The notes: a model not told the origin generated them from the letters alone. DNA of 64,000 bases from Pedobacter sp. UBA4863 (GCF_002399615.1 NZ_DHDZ01000031.1:13185-77184), one strand, 5' to 3'; shown: positions 46,811-57,102, counted from the stretch's first letter. Numbers and translations: made by a program.

Positions 46811-48988
46811 ATGAGCAGAACAATTATTATTTCGAATAGACTACCCGTAAAAATTAGTAAAATTAATGGAAAATATGTACTTAAAAAGAGCGAAGGCGGT
46901 TTAGCTACCGGACTTGGCGATGTTTACAACAGCGGAAGTATGCTATGGGTAGGTTGGCCTGGTATTGATATCCCTGAAAAAGATCAGCCAGAGATCATCC
47001 AAAAATTAGTGTCACTTAATCTCATTCCTGTCTTTTTAACACAAGAAGAAATCAACTTATATTATGAGGGATTTTCTAACGAAGTATTATGGCCAGTTTT
47101 TCATTACTTAGTTACTTATGCCCGTTACGAACAAACCTATTGGGACAGCTATATTGCTGTGAACGAAAAATTTGCTGCAGCAACTCAGCAAGCCTTTAAC
47201 GAAGGTGATAAAATATGGATACAAGATTACCAACTTTTACTTCTTCCATCGTTATTAAGAGCACAATTACCCGAAGCTACTATTGGTTTTTTCCAACATA
47301 TCCCCTTCCCATCTTTTGAAATTTTTAGGCTAATTCCGTGGCGAGATAAATTGATAGATGGTATATTGGGTGCCGATTTAATTGGTTTTCATACTTACGA
47401 TGATGTTCGTCATTTTTTAAGTGCAGCTTCGCTTCTTACACCAATTACCTTTTCCTCAAACATTATTGCGATGGGCAACCGGCAAATTATTGTAGAGCCT
47501 TTCCCCATGGGAATTGATTACGACAAGTTTGAGCAGATGCCATTACAACGACAAGTATTGGCAGAGATAGAAAATTTAAACAGCGAAAAACATGGCAGAA
47601 TTATACTATCTATAGACAGGCTAGATTATAGCAAGGGCATTTTAGAACGCATTAGAGCATACGAACTTTTATTACAATTACACCCTAAATTTATTGGAGA
47701 GATAAGCTTATTTATGGTAGTTGTTCCATCTAGGGATACCGTTGCGCAGTATAAAGAACTCAAAGAGAATATTGACCAATTAGTAGGGAACATTAATGCG
47801 AAATATCGAACATTAGATTGGGTCCCCATCAATTATTTTTACCGTTCTTTCTCTATGAAAACGCTTTCGGCCATGTATTGCGTAGCTGATATTTGTTTAG
47901 TTACGCCAATGAGAGACGGCATGAACCTGGTAAGCAAAGAATATGTAGCCAGCAGAAGAGATGAAACTGGTGTGCTTATTTTAAGTGAAATGGCTGGCGC
48001 TTCTAAGGAACTGAGCGATGCCATTATCGTTAACCCGAACAACCTTGGAGACATGATGAATGCCATTGTAGAAGCACTAACCATGCCTTTAGAAGAGCAG
48101 AAAAGAAAAATGCAAATTATGCGATCTTTAGTGCGCAAATTTAATGTAAAGAGATGGGTAAGCAACTTCTTAGCTCGTATGGAGGATGCTAAACTACTAC
48201 AATACTCATTAAAGACTAAACATGCTGTAAATATGGTAAGTCAAGGAATTATTAGTAGATATGCCGCTACCCAAAAACGCATTATATTTTTAGATTACGA
48301 TGGAACTTTAGTAGGCTTTAAAACTAATATAGACGAAGCCAGTCCAGATGAAGAGTTACTACAACTATTAAATGATTTCGCTGAAGATACACAAAATACA
48401 CTGGTAATTATTAGTGGCAGAAAACATGAAACACTACAACAATGGTTCGGCCACCTTAACATTGGCATTATTGCAGAGCACGGTGCCTGGCAAAAAAAAC
48501 AAGGCGAAGAATGGCACTCGCTACCTTTATTAAACGACCAATGGAAAAGCGAAATAAAAAGTATTTTAACAACTTATACCGACCGCACTATAGGTTCTTT
48601 TATTGAAGAAAAAAGCTTTTCTATAGTTTGGCATTACCGCAAAACAGAAAGTGGCCTAGGCGAATTAAGAGCTAACGAAATTATTAACAATATGCGAGTT
48701 TTGGCGGCCGACAAAGGTTTACAGATTATGCCGGGCAACAAAGTTATCGAATTTAGAAACATGGAAGTAAACAAAGGAAAAGCGGCCATGAACTGGATGC
48801 ACGAAACGGCATACGATTTTATACTTGCCATGGGCGACGACCATACCGACGAAGATCTTTTTAAAGCGATGCCAAACAATGGGATTACGATAAAAGTTGG
48901 CAGTGAGGTTTCGGAAGCGAAGTTTTATTTAAATGATCATTTAGAAGTAAGGGAATTGTTGAGATCGATATTGGAAAAAAGTAAATAA
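46811..48988 (+). CDS. otsAB: Fused trehalose-6-phosphate synthase/phosphatase
   Basis: This 725-residue fusion starts with GT20 trehalose-6-phosphate synthase (residues 1 to about 470): TIIISNRLPVKI, WIQDYQLLLLP, GFFQHIPFPSFEIF, LDYSKGILERI and MRDGMNLVSKEYVA. The HAD-type trehalose-6-phosphate phosphatase follows from about 490, with FLDYDGTLVGF (nucleophile Asp) and AMGDDHTDEDLF. It makes trehalose from UDP-glucose and glucose 6-phosphate. It is divergently ordered toward the GH15 gene (converging ends). Confidence 0.96.
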   Translation: MSRTIIISNRLPVKISKINGKYVLKKSEGGLATGLGDVYNSGSMLWVGWPGIDIPEKDQPEIIQKLVSLNLIPVFLTQEEINLYYEGFSNEVLWPVFHYLVTYARYEQTYWDSYIAVNEKFAAATQQAFNEGDKIWIQDYQLLLLPSLLRAQLPEATIGFFQHIPFPSFEIFRLIPWRDKLIDGILGADLIGFHTYDDVRHFLSAASLLTPITFSSNIIAMGNRQIIVEPFPMGIDYDKFEQMPLQRQVLAEIENLNSEKHGRIILSIDRLDYSKGILERIRAYELLLQLHPKFIGEISLFMVVVPSRDTVAQYKELKENIDQLVGNINAKYRTLDWVPINYFYRSFSMKTLSAMYCVADICLVTPMRDGMNLVSKEYVASRRDETGVLILSEMAGASKELSDAIIVNPNNLGDMMNAIVEALTMPLEEQKRKMQIMRSLVRKFNVKRWVSNFLARMEDAKLLQYSLKTKHAVNMVSQGIISRYAATQKRIIFLDYDGTLVGFKTNIDEASPDEELLQLLNDFAEDTQNTLVIISGRKHETLQQWFGHLNIGIIAEHGAWQKKQGEEWHSLPLLNDQWKSEIKSILTTYTDRTIGSFIEEKSFSIVWHYRKTESGLGELRANEIINNMRVLAADKGLQIMPGNKVIEFRNMEVNKGKAAMNWMHETAYDFILAMGDDHTDEDLFKAMPNNGITIKVGSEVSEAKFYLNDHLEVRELLRSILEKSK

Positions 48989-48990
48989 AA

Positions 48991-49095
48991 CGTCATTTCG
49001 GCCGCAGCGCAGCGAGTGGACAAGTTAAAGAAAGCTTAACTAAATCTTTGAGCATGATTAAATTTCAAAGATTTCTCGACCAACTTACGATGACG
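48991..49095 (+). repeat. Intergenic palindromic repeat after otsAB
   Basis: CGTCATTTCGGCCGCAGCGC at the left end and ATTTCTCGAC ... ACGATGACG at the right pair at CGTCAT (48991-48996) and ATGACG (49090-49095). The words match the CGTCATTTCGACCGCAGC...GATTTCTCGAC repeat family of Pedobacter-type genomes. It separates converging genes. Confidence 0.6.
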
Positions 49096-49128
49096 GCAAT
49101 CTATAAGTGTTACAAGCTTAAAAATCCG

Positions 49129-50913
49129 TTACAAAAACACAGGCCTATCTAACTTCGTTGCAATGCGATAAGCGGCATTCATTAAACCTACATGGCTGTA
49201 TGCCTGCGGGAAATTCCCCCATTGGCTGCCCGTTTTGGCATCCACATCTTCACTAAACAACAACAAATGGTTGCAATATTTAATGATATTCTCGAAGGCT
49301 TCTACCGCCTCATCTACCCTTCCCACGCAAGCCAATGCTTCTACGTACCAAAAAGCACAAATTAAAAAAGTAGTTTTTGGCTTGCCAAAATCATCAGCAT
49401 GTATGTAGCGGTAAAACAACCCATCTTCTGTTTTCAGCTCTTTTTCTAAACCAATTAAATGATCTTTGGCTCGTTGCGAAGCAGGATCTAAGTAGTTCAT
49501 CATTATTAACTGCAGTGTACTGGCATCTAAATGCTTACTTCCAACTGCATTGGTATAAACCTTTCTTTCTGCATCATAACAAGCTTCAATATAACCTGTT
49601 GCTTTATCAATTAATATTTTGGCTCGGTGCTCTAAAGCCTTATTACCTATGGTTTTTGCCATTTTTAATGCGGCATGGGCACCCGCCCATTGAAACAAAT
49701 TACTGTAGCAATGCGTATTGGCAATATTCCTAAATTCCCAAATGCCAGCATCTTTTTCATCAATGGTGGTTTCTATTTTTTTCAAAACACCAGCTATCCA
49801 CCGTACCGAATCTCCGCGTTCAGAAAACACAAAGCGATGATCTGTATAAAGCGGCAACATAGCAATCAGTACTTGCCCATTAATATCGTTTTGGATATGC
49901 TCATAAGCCTGGTTTCCTATTCTAATTGGCTGTTCGCCTAAATAACCCTGTAAATGTGTTAAGGTTTCCTCTACAATATTTCGTTTGCCCGTAATACCAT
50001 AAAGTGGCTGATAGCGTTTGTCTGTATCAAAAGTTATGTCAGAAATATAATCGAAGTATTTCTCCATCTCCTCAAAATGACCAATATGGTTAAGGGAAGT
50101 AAGTATGTAAAACGAATCGCGGAGCCAACAGTATCGATAATCCCAGTTTCGGGTACTCCCTAACGCCTCGGGCAAACTTGTGGTACTAGCCGCAATAATG
50201 GCTCCCGTATCTTCATATTGGTGTATTTTAAGCACCAAAGCCGAGCGAATAACGTGTGGTTGGTAAAAACCCGCAATAGATGAATGCTTAATCCACAAAC
50301 GCCAATAAGCAGTGGTTTCTCTCAAAAACCGTTCTGCCGTAGCTACAAGAGGCGCATCTAGGTTATAACCATAAGTAAAAATCAGGTATTTTGTTTCGCT
50401 AAGCACAAAATCTTGCTCATTTAAAATATAGTTTAAGGATACATTGGTAGTTAAGCGCATATCTTCTTCGCAACCAAAATAATCGATATGGTTACTGCCC
50501 AATGCCTTTCTCATTTTGCTTTTTCCATAATCGCAAACAGGTTCGCAAGCTATCTTTATACGCGGAGCTCCTTCTAATGGTTCTATTTTTCTAATGAGCA
50601 TTAAGGGTTTAAAGTAACGCTCATGCAAATGAAAACGTGGTGCAAAATCTGTAATGCGATATTTGCCATTAGCAGCAGTAATTTCTGTTCTTAAAACGTT
50701 GGTGTTTTCTACGTAATATTGATGAGAGCTGTATTCTATAGTTGGCAGAATAGTGCATTTGCCTCCTTTTTGCTCATCCAGCATGCTACCAAAAACGAAA
50801 GAACTATCGAATTTTGGCCAGCAGAGCCAGCTGATATTGGTATTCTTATGAATATGAGCGATGTAAGCGCAGTTCCCGATAATTCCGGTTTGATATAAAT
50901 GTGTAGCTGTCAT
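49129..50913 (-). CDS. GH15 glycoside hydrolase (glucoamylase/trehalase type)
   Basis: This 594-residue cytoplasmic protein has the N-terminal beta-sandwich (GIIGNCAYIAHIHKNTNISW) and the (alpha/alpha)6 barrel with SLPEALGSTRNWDYRYCWLR (acid region), ETLTHLQGYLGEQPIRIGNQ and SQWGNFPQAYSHVGLMNAA near the end, the classical GH15 pattern. Some bacterial relatives hydrolyse trehalose. The place beside otsAB fits a trehalase role, but alpha-glucan hydrolysis is equally possible. Confidence 0.92.
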   Translation of the reverse strand: MTATHLYQTGIIGNCAYIAHIHKNTNISWLCWPKFDSSFVFGSMLDEQKGGKCTILPTIEYSSHQYYVENTNVLRTEITAANGKYRITDFAPRFHLHERYFKPLMLIRKIEPLEGAPRIKIACEPVCDYGKSKMRKALGSNHIDYFGCEEDMRLTTNVSLNYILNEQDFVLSETKYLIFTYGYNLDAPLVATAERFLRETTAYWRLWIKHSSIAGFYQPHVIRSALVLKIHQYEDTGAIIAASTTSLPEALGSTRNWDYRYCWLRDSFYILTSLNHIGHFEEMEKYFDYISDITFDTDKRYQPLYGITGKRNIVEETLTHLQGYLGEQPIRIGNQAYEHIQNDINGQVLIAMLPLYTDHRFVFSERGDSVRWIAGVLKKIETTIDEKDAGIWEFRNIANTHCYSNLFQWAGAHAALKMAKTIGNKALEHRAKILIDKATGYIEACYDAERKVYTNAVGSKHLDASTLQLIMMNYLDPASQRAKDHLIGLEKELKTEDGLFYRYIHADDFGKPKTTFLICAFWYVEALACVGRVDEAVEAFENIIKYCNHLLLFSEDVDAKTGSQWGNFPQAYSHVGLMNAAYRIATKLDRPVFL

Positions 50914-51075
50914 AAAATAAAAAGATGTTACTCTTATTTACAACAGAAAAACTGAGGTTATGGTTTACATAAGTCCAACATTACTGACGACGTAGTAAAA
51001 AACGAATATTTCAATTGATTGCGAGCTAATATTCAGAAAACTACAATCATTGCTCTTTCTTTTTTATCTTTATCC

Positions 51076-51150
51076 TGCGCAGTTGCACATAGCATCCCAT
51101 TTTTAGCTGGATTGGTGCAACTTTATAGCGCATATATACAAGTTACAGGC
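51076..51150 (+). repeat. attC-like site 0 (left end of the cassette array)
   Basis: TGCGC-AGTTGCAC (51076-51088) pairs with GTGCAACT (51115-51122) and GCGCA (51128-51132), and ATCC with GGAT inside. The proposed R' box GTTACAGGC follows at 51142-51150. This palindrome is shorter and less regular than sites 1-3, and its own R'' box was not found, so it may be a degraded site. Confidence 0.4.
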
Positions 51151-51195
51151 AAGCGTAGAACGACTCGTACTAAAAAAAATCGAACTGAAAGAAAT

Positions 51196-53598
51196 ATGAC
51201 TGAAAATCTAAAAAATATAACTTCTCAACTAATTGAGAAATACATTGATATTTTAGAGGAAAATGGAGAACCTAATGAAGCATATAAATATTTAGCGATA
51301 AATACATTCCAACAAAATTGGGATTTGGAAGCAGAGGATTTTCACCAAATGTTCAGAAACTCTTTAAGTAAAGTTGCCAATTTGCTTTATCAAAACTCGT
51401 GGGGATTTATAGAAAAATCAGCACAACTTTTTCCTAATGAAGTACGGGAAATGTTTCGGAACTTATACGATGAATCTGTAGATATTTCACAAAGAATTAA
51501 AACTTTTCAGACCAAATCAGAAAATATACTTCCAGAAGTCAGACAATCATTAAATCGAAACAACATTAACGCTCAACAAGACGAAAGGACAATCTCGGTT
51601 TATTTGGCTTTTCGCTTTCCTGAAAAATATATGTTGTACAAAGCGGATTATTATAAAAACTTCTGCAAAGAACTCAACACAAAACCGAAAAAATCGGGAG
51701 AGTGTTTTTTGCATTTGCAGGAATTAGCCAATCAAATCATTCAGGAAGATTTGTTGGATGAAAATTTCATCAATACATATCGTAAGTTTTATCAAAAACC
51801 AGATTGGGATGATAAATATTTGATGATTCAAAATGTGTTGTATGTCGTTTTTAGAGATTTTAAAGATTTCAACCTACTCGAACTTTTCAAAAAATTTGAT
51901 AAAAAGCAATTAGAAGAATACTACGATTTTTTAGACTTAATAATAGAAAACTTTGGCTTTCAAGAAGAAGATAAAAGGTTGGTTTTTAATGCCGATAAAA
52001 ACAAAATTGTTTTTACAATCGGACAAAGATATATTTGGAATACTGCAACCATTGGCAAAGACGATTATAAATTCCGAACTATTTCCGAACAGCAGATAAG
52101 TACCAATTTTGTAAATTTTGACGGTAGTCCTACTGCTTATTTATGTAAACTAAACGATATTTCAGAGGCTCATAAAAATAAACAATCTGTGTTTAACTCA
52201 ATTGAGAACGAACTCAATCGCACTCAAATTTCAGGCTATTCCAAATACAACAAAAAAGAATTGGAAAAAATGGCTTTTGACATTGATTTCCGAAATGAGA
52301 TTTTGAACAAATTAGAATATCAGACAACACCCGAAATGCAAATGGAAAATATAAACGTGGATAAAAGGATTCCGCTAAATCAAATCCTTTTTGGTGCTCC
52401 GGGAACAGGGAAAACATACAACACAAAAAGAATTGCTGTTGAAATCATTAATGGGGAAAAGAACAGAACTCGTAAAGAAATCAATGTGGAATATGAAGAT
52501 TTGGTAAACACAAAACAGATTGTGTTCACTACTTTTCATCAAAGTTTAAGCTACGAAGATTTTATTGAAGGAATAAAACCCGAAACAACGGACGGAAATG
52601 TTACTTACGAAGTCAAAGACGGTATTTTTAAAAATTTGTGTCAAAATGCCAATCCGAAAAATACCGTAAGTTTTGAAAATGCCTATGAAAAACTACAACA
52701 AAAATTAGCAGAAAACGAAGTTATTGAACTTAAAACCCCGACAGATAAGACCTTTTCAATTGCTCTCAATAAAAATGGCAATTTAAGTCTGATGACTGGA
52801 AGTAAAAGAGAAAAACAAGGAGTATTAACCAAAGAAAAATTATTACAACAATTAAACGGTAAAGAAGTTTTTATTGGTTGGGAAGGCTATTTTAAAGGTG
52901 TTATCAATTATTTAAAGTCAGAATTTAGCTTTAATCCAGAAACGACTGAAAACACCAAAAATTATGTACTAATCATTGACGAAATTAATCGTGGAAACGT
53001 TTCAGCAATTTTTGGAGAGTTGATAACGCTTTTGGAAGAAGACAAAAGAAAGGGAAATAACGAACAAACCGAAGTTGTGCTTCCTTATTCTGCCGATAAA
53101 TTTTCCGTACCAAATAATGTTTACATTATCGGAACAATGAACACTGCCGACCGAAGTGTAGAAGCTCTCGACACCGCTTTGAGAAGACGGTTTTCATTTG
53201 TTGAAATGCAACCAAATCCAAGTATTTTAATCGATTCGGAATATCAAGATGTGGATTTGAAACAATTGTTGGAAACAATAAACCAACGCATTGAAGTGTT
53301 GATTGACAAAGACCACCAAATCGGTCATTCTTATTTTATCGGAATCCAAAATTTAGACGATTTGAAGCTGGTTTTCAAAGACAAAATCATTCCTCTTTTG
53401 GAAGAGTATTTTTATGGCGATTTCGGAAAAATTGGTTTGGTTTTGGGTGGATATTTTATTTTTCAAGAAGAAAACACGGCAAAATTTCCAAAAAATTTCG
53501 CTTATGAAAATGACTTTTTAGAAGATAAAAAAGTATATCGTTTCACGCCTTTTGAATATTGGAACGAAAGCACATTTATTTCGGTTTACGAAGATTAA
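51196..53598 (+). CDS. mcrB: McrB-type AAA+ GTPase of a type IV restriction system
   Basis: This 800-residue protein starts at the ATG at 51196; the open frame before it crosses the cassette border. Residues 1-380 form a variable helical and DUF-like N-terminus that should recognise modified DNA. The AAA+ motor follows: Walker A GAPGTGKTYNTKR (about residue 400), Walker B LIIDEINRGNVSAIFGE (about 592), and the McrB signature GTMNTADRSVEALDTALRRR (about 645). McrB moves along DNA by GTP hydrolysis and activates McrC. It ends 3 bp before mcrC. The DNA is more A-rich than the flanking housekeeping genes. Confidence 0.93.
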   Translation: MTENLKNITSQLIEKYIDILEENGEPNEAYKYLAINTFQQNWDLEAEDFHQMFRNSLSKVANLLYQNSWGFIEKSAQLFPNEVREMFRNLYDESVDISQRIKTFQTKSENILPEVRQSLNRNNINAQQDERTISVYLAFRFPEKYMLYKADYYKNFCKELNTKPKKSGECFLHLQELANQIIQEDLLDENFINTYRKFYQKPDWDDKYLMIQNVLYVVFRDFKDFNLLELFKKFDKKQLEEYYDFLDLIIENFGFQEEDKRLVFNADKNKIVFTIGQRYIWNTATIGKDDYKFRTISEQQISTNFVNFDGSPTAYLCKLNDISEAHKNKQSVFNSIENELNRTQISGYSKYNKKELEKMAFDIDFRNEILNKLEYQTTPEMQMENINVDKRIPLNQILFGAPGTGKTYNTKRIAVEIINGEKNRTRKEINVEYEDLVNTKQIVFTTFHQSLSYEDFIEGIKPETTDGNVTYEVKDGIFKNLCQNANPKNTVSFENAYEKLQQKLAENEVIELKTPTDKTFSIALNKNGNLSLMTGSKREKQGVLTKEKLLQQLNGKEVFIGWEGYFKGVINYLKSEFSFNPETTENTKNYVLIIDEINRGNVSAIFGELITLLEEDKRKGNNEQTEVVLPYSADKFSVPNNVYIIGTMNTADRSVEALDTALRRRFSFVEMQPNPSILIDSEYQDVDLKQLLETINQRIEVLIDKDHQIGHSYFIGIQNLDDLKLVFKDKIIPLLEEYFYGDFGKIGLVLGGYFIFQEENTAKFPKNFAYENDFLEDKKVYRFTPFEYWNESTFISVYED

Positions 53599-53601
53599 CG
53601 A

Positions 53602-54816
53602 ATGAATAATAAAAAGTTCATACAAGTATTCGAGTATCAAAAATTGCGATACGATGATTCGGGAATTTTCCGAAAACATCATTTTGATGCAATGGTAAAA
53701 TTCAATGAATTGCACCAAAACAAATACTTTACGATTATTCACAAAGGAATCCGTTTTGGAAGCTATGTTGGTGTAATTCAAATTGGTGGCTTAACGATTG
53801 AAATCCTTCCAAAGGCTGATAACAACGAAAATGCAGACAAAAACCTTTGGCAAAATATTTTGCTGAATATGCTCAAAGTATGCAAACACATTCAAGTTGA
53901 ATCTATTTCAGAAACCCAACTCAAAAAACGATACCACTCGATTTTAGATGTTTATTTCGAGTTGTATTTAAACGAAGTTGAAAGATTGGTAAAAAAAGGT
54001 ATGATTAAGAGATACCGAAAAAATCAATCTAACCAAAACGCACTAAAAGGCAAATTACTTTTCGCTCAAAATATTCAGCAAAATTTGGTTCACAAAGAGC
54101 TGTTTTATTGCGAACATCAAGTTTATGACAAAAACCATTTGTTACATCAAATTCTGTACAAAGGTTTATTGATTTTAAAGACTTTCGTAAAAGATTCGTT
54201 GAAAGACAAATTGAACCGATTATTGTTTGAATTTCAGGATTTTGAAAATATCAATATTCAGAAAAAGCATTTTGATAAAATCATCATCGACCGAAAAAAT
54301 CACGATTATCAAAAAGCCATTGATATTGCTAAAATCATCATTTTGAATTATTCGCCAAGTTTGAATTACGGTAACGACAATTTACTCACACTTTTATTTG
54401 ATATGAATGCATTGTGGGAAGAATATATTTTTCGCATTCTCCAAAAACACAAAACAGATGAAATAGAAGTTTCTTTTCAAAATTCCGACAAATTTTGGGA
54501 AAGCAAACGCATTCGTCCCGACATTGTTCTAAAAACCAAAAACGAAACATTTGTAATTGACACAAAATGGAAAATCATTGAAGCTAATAATCCATCAGAC
54601 GATGACTTAAAACAAATGTTTGTTTACAATCTGCATTGGAAAGCTGAAAAAACATTGTTGCTTTATCCGAAAACCAATCAAATAGACAGCAATTTCGGAA
54701 CATTTCATTTTGACAATTTAGGCAAAAAATGTAAACTTGGATTTGTGGATATCACGAACGAATTGACAATTAAAAACAGTAAAATAGTGGCGAAAGAAAT
54801 TTTTGAGAAGCTATAA
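53602..54816 (+). CDS. mcrC: McrC-type nuclease subunit
   Basis: This 404-residue protein has the McrC N-terminal domain (IQIGGLTIEILPKAD around residue 60; the long alpha region with YHSILDVYFELYLNEVE) and a C-terminal PD-(D/E)xK nuclease with RIRPDIVLKT (about residue 302) and FVIDTKWK (about 316). With McrB it cleaves DNA carrying modified bases. It is the second gene of cassette A. The stop codon lies 14 bp before attC-like site 1. Confidence 0.93.
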   Translation: MNNKKFIQVFEYQKLRYDDSGIFRKHHFDAMVKFNELHQNKYFTIIHKGIRFGSYVGVIQIGGLTIEILPKADNNENADKNLWQNILLNMLKVCKHIQVESISETQLKKRYHSILDVYFELYLNEVERLVKKGMIKRYRKNQSNQNALKGKLLFAQNIQQNLVHKELFYCEHQVYDKNHLLHQILYKGLLILKTFVKDSLKDKLNRLLFEFQDFENINIQKKHFDKIIIDRKNHDYQKAIDIAKIIILNYSPSLNYGNDNLLTLLFDMNALWEEYIFRILQKHKTDEIEVSFQNSDKFWESKRIRPDIVLKTKNETFVIDTKWKIIEANNPSDDDLKQMFVYNLHWKAEKTLLLYPKTNQIDSNFGTFHFDNLGKKCKLGFVDITNELTIKNSKIVAKEIFEKL

Positions 54817-54829
54817 ACACAGAACGCCA

Positions 54830-54965
54830 GCCTGTAACAAGGGCTTTGCAATAGTGGGGCGAAACTGCAAAGTTTAACGGTAGTTCTTCGATTTAACATT
54901 TGTGCAAAATTGAAGATTTTTGCTTCGATTACCCCACCATCGCAAAGCCCTGAAACGTTAATGGC
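54830..54965 (+). repeat. attC-like site 1
   Basis: R'' box GCCTGTAAC (54830-54838). The stem GGGCTTTGC (54841-54849) pairs with GCAAAGCCC (54942-54950). It continues with GTGGGG (54854-54859) against CCCCAC (54932-54937), then a long inner arm with CGAA/TTCG and other pairings. R' box GTTAATGGC is at 54957-54965. Total 136 bp, in the length range of long attC sites. The context before R'' is CCAGC, as at sites 2 and 3. Confidence 0.7.
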
Positions 54966-55000
54966 AAATGGTTGAACAACGAACCAAAAAAACACATATT

Positions 55001-56392
55001 ATGAGTTTTGGAAAATCTTTTGAAAGAGAATTAGGAAAAAATACAGGAAAATGGGTAAGTAACGTCATTTTTGGAGATGGGCACTCAACACCTTATCGTA
55101 GAGTTGGCTCTACTCAACATCGTGAACCTCGAAGAACACAAGCAGAATTAAGACACGAATTAGAAATTCAACGAATCGCAACGGAAGAAAGAATTCGGAG
55201 GAATCAAATTGCAGCAGAAAACAAAAGACAAAAAAAAGAACAAAATTTATTGATTGATTCAGCTGTTCTTCAAAATATTGATATGATTTCTTCTATTAAA
55301 GTTACAAATAATAGCGAACAACTTGTTGATTTACTATCAGACTTATCTATACAAGTAAAAACTAACAAATGGCACGGAAATAATGAGGAAGGAAAAATCA
55401 GAAACAAATACAACGAAGCCTTATTGGAAAAATATAATCAAGCTTTCTTACGTTTAAAGTCAATTGACCCTAATAATGCACAAATAGAATATTTCGAAAA
55501 AAACATCAAAAACTTCAGAAAAAAAAGATTTCTAAAAAAGAATCAAATTTTACTAATAATAGTGTCATTCATATTTGCTTTTTTCTGTGTTTTCTTACTT
55601 TCAGAAGGACTTTTTACAATCGTTTTTGGACCAATAGCGTTAATTGTGGTAGCTATAATTGGCTATAAATATTACAAACGTAATCAAAAAAATGATACCG
55701 CAAAAACAACGAATGTCAGATACACTCAAGAGGAAAGAAAAATCGAAGAAGAAAATATAATTGAAGAAGAAGCTGTGTTTTTCGATTTGAACGAAAATGA
55801 ACGGATAGAAAAAAGACTATCTGAAATTTGGAATAAATACAGAGGTGTAAATAATCAAATATTGAGCAAAAAGCCAATATTTTCAGCAGACGGAGTAAAT
55901 GAAAGTATTCTCTTTGTGGGTATCAATCCTTCCTACAATCCCTCTGATGACAACACTTTCATAAAAAGTAATGACGGAAATTCTTTAATGTACGGAAGTT
56001 TTTATCAACGTCCTGATGCACCAGAATACTTTAAAGCTTTAGAATTTTTCGCAAACAAACTCAACAAAGGATACACACATATAAACTTGCTTTATGCTCG
56101 TGAAGATAACAGAGAATTATTATTGGATAGCGACCACAATTTTATTCGTGAGCAACTTGAACTAACCTATGAAACAATACTAAAACTTAAACCTGTTGCG
56201 ATTTTCTTTTTTAGCGACTATTGTAAAAATTTAATTTTTGGAGCTGACCGTTGGGTGAATCCAAATTCAGAATCCAATGGAAGTTATATTTTAAATGGAA
56301 CAAATTTCCCTGTATTTTTCACAAACGACATAACTTCTATGACTGCAATAGAACAAATTGAATTGATTAGAAACGTAGAAAAAACAATCTAA
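55001..56392 (+). CDS. Membrane-anchored protein with C-terminal uracil-DNA-glycosylase-like domain
   Basis: This 463-residue protein starts at the ATG at 55001 (MSFGKSFEREL); upstream codons belong to the cassette border. Residues 35-85 are a charged coiled coil. A helical region follows, and two membrane helices lie at about 185-225. The C-terminal domain (about 265-463) begins ILFVGINPSYNPSDDN, like the active-site strand and loop of family 4/5 or MUG-type uracil-DNA glycosylases, and has AIFFFSDYCKN later. No function is proven. A nucleic-acid sensing or nucleotide-acting defence role is inferred from the neighbours. Confidence 0.6.
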   Translation: MSFGKSFERELGKNTGKWVSNVIFGDGHSTPYRRVGSTQHREPRRTQAELRHELEIQRIATEERIRRNQIAAENKRQKKEQNLLIDSAVLQNIDMISSIKVTNNSEQLVDLLSDLSIQVKTNKWHGNNEEGKIRNKYNEALLEKYNQAFLRLKSIDPNNAQIEYFEKNIKNFRKKRFLKKNQILLIIVSFIFAFFCVFLLSEGLFTIVFGPIALIVVAIIGYKYYKRNQKNDTAKTTNVRYTQEERKIEEENIIEEEAVFFDLNENERIEKRLSEIWNKYRGVNNQILSKKPIFSADGVNESILFVGINPSYNPSDDNTFIKSNDGNSLMYGSFYQRPDAPEYFKALEFFANKLNKGYTHINLLYAREDNRELLLDSDHNFIREQLELTYETILKLKPVAIFFFSDYCKNLIFGADRWVNPNSESNGSYILNGTNFPVFFTNDITSMTAIEQIELIRNVEKTI

Positions 56393-56407
56393 AAATCTTT
56401 TCTATTT

Positions 56408-57094
56408 ATGTATAGTTCGAGTTTTAAAAAATTGATAAACGAAAGTTCAGATAATACATATATTGGTCGAGGTAATACAAATGCAAATATTTTATTTGTC
56501 GGCAAAGAATATTCAAAAGCAAACGAAAATTCAGAATTTGACGGAAAGTATTGGAAAGAAAAGATTGCAAAAAATGAATCTGTATATCTGACACATAAAA
56601 AAGCTGTTGGAGAAGGACATACTTGGAGCAAATATCAAAACCTACACGATTGCATTTTTGAAAAACCTAAAACAAATATGTTTGATTTTGAGGAGTTAAT
56701 TTTCACAACCGAAATGAGTGAAATTCCTCAAAAAAACACAAGAAATGCAAAGAGAAACCCCGAATTTGAACCAAAATTAGCTAAACGAAAACAAGAGTTT
56801 TTTAAATCCGACTTTATTCAAAATTTTCCTGTTATCGTTTTGGCTTGTTCCGATTATATAAAGAATAACGATGAAATCAGAGAAATAGATGAAATCTTTG
56901 GAGTTCATTATAAAGATGAATATGAGAAGAAAATCTATACAAAATCGAATTGGTTTTTCTCTCATTACAGCGATGATAAAACAAAACTTGTAATTCACAC
57001 AAGACAATTAAGTACAAATGTTATGTCTGAATTGTTAGCAAATATGGGAGAAGTTATTCGGAAACATCTAATTTTATTAAACCTTCACCCCTAA
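56408..57094 (+). CDS. Small uracil-DNA-glycosylase-like protein
   Basis: This 228-residue soluble protein lies 15 bp after the membrane-anchored gene. It has NANILFVGKEYSKAN near residue 30 and IVLACSDYIKN near residue 143. These match ILFVGINPSYN and FFFSDYCKN of the preceding protein in position and pattern, so the two share one fold and probably work together. I do not recognise the precise family. The gene ends 9 bp before attC-like site 2. Confidence 0.55.
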   Translation: MYSSSFKKLINESSDNTYIGRGNTNANILFVGKEYSKANENSEFDGKYWKEKIAKNESVYLTHKKAVGEGHTWSKYQNLHDCIFEKPKTNMFDFEELIFTTEMSEIPQKNTRNAKRNPEFEPKLAKRKQEFFKSDFIQNFPVIVLACSDYIKNNDEIREIDEIFGVHYKDEYEKKIYTKSNWFFSHYSDDKTKLVIHTRQLSTNVMSELLANMGEVIRKHLILLNLHP

Positions 57095-57102
57095 TTCCAC
57101 CA

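Larger units (their letters stand above)
51143..54957 (+). mobile_element. Proposed gene cassette A (McrBC)
   Basis: The unit starts TTACAGGC right after a G. Its 3' palindrome starts with GCCTGTAA, the exact reverse complement. It contains mcrB and mcrC, both on the plus strand. At 3.8 kb it is large for an integron cassette, which normally carries one short gene. The boundaries are those predicted by the G/TT cut of integron integrases. Confidence 0.6.

Noticed and set aside
51019..51195. N-terminal extension of mcrB
   Set aside because: The extra 59 codons cross the attC-like hairpin and cassette border; the ATG at 51196 gives a normal McrB start.
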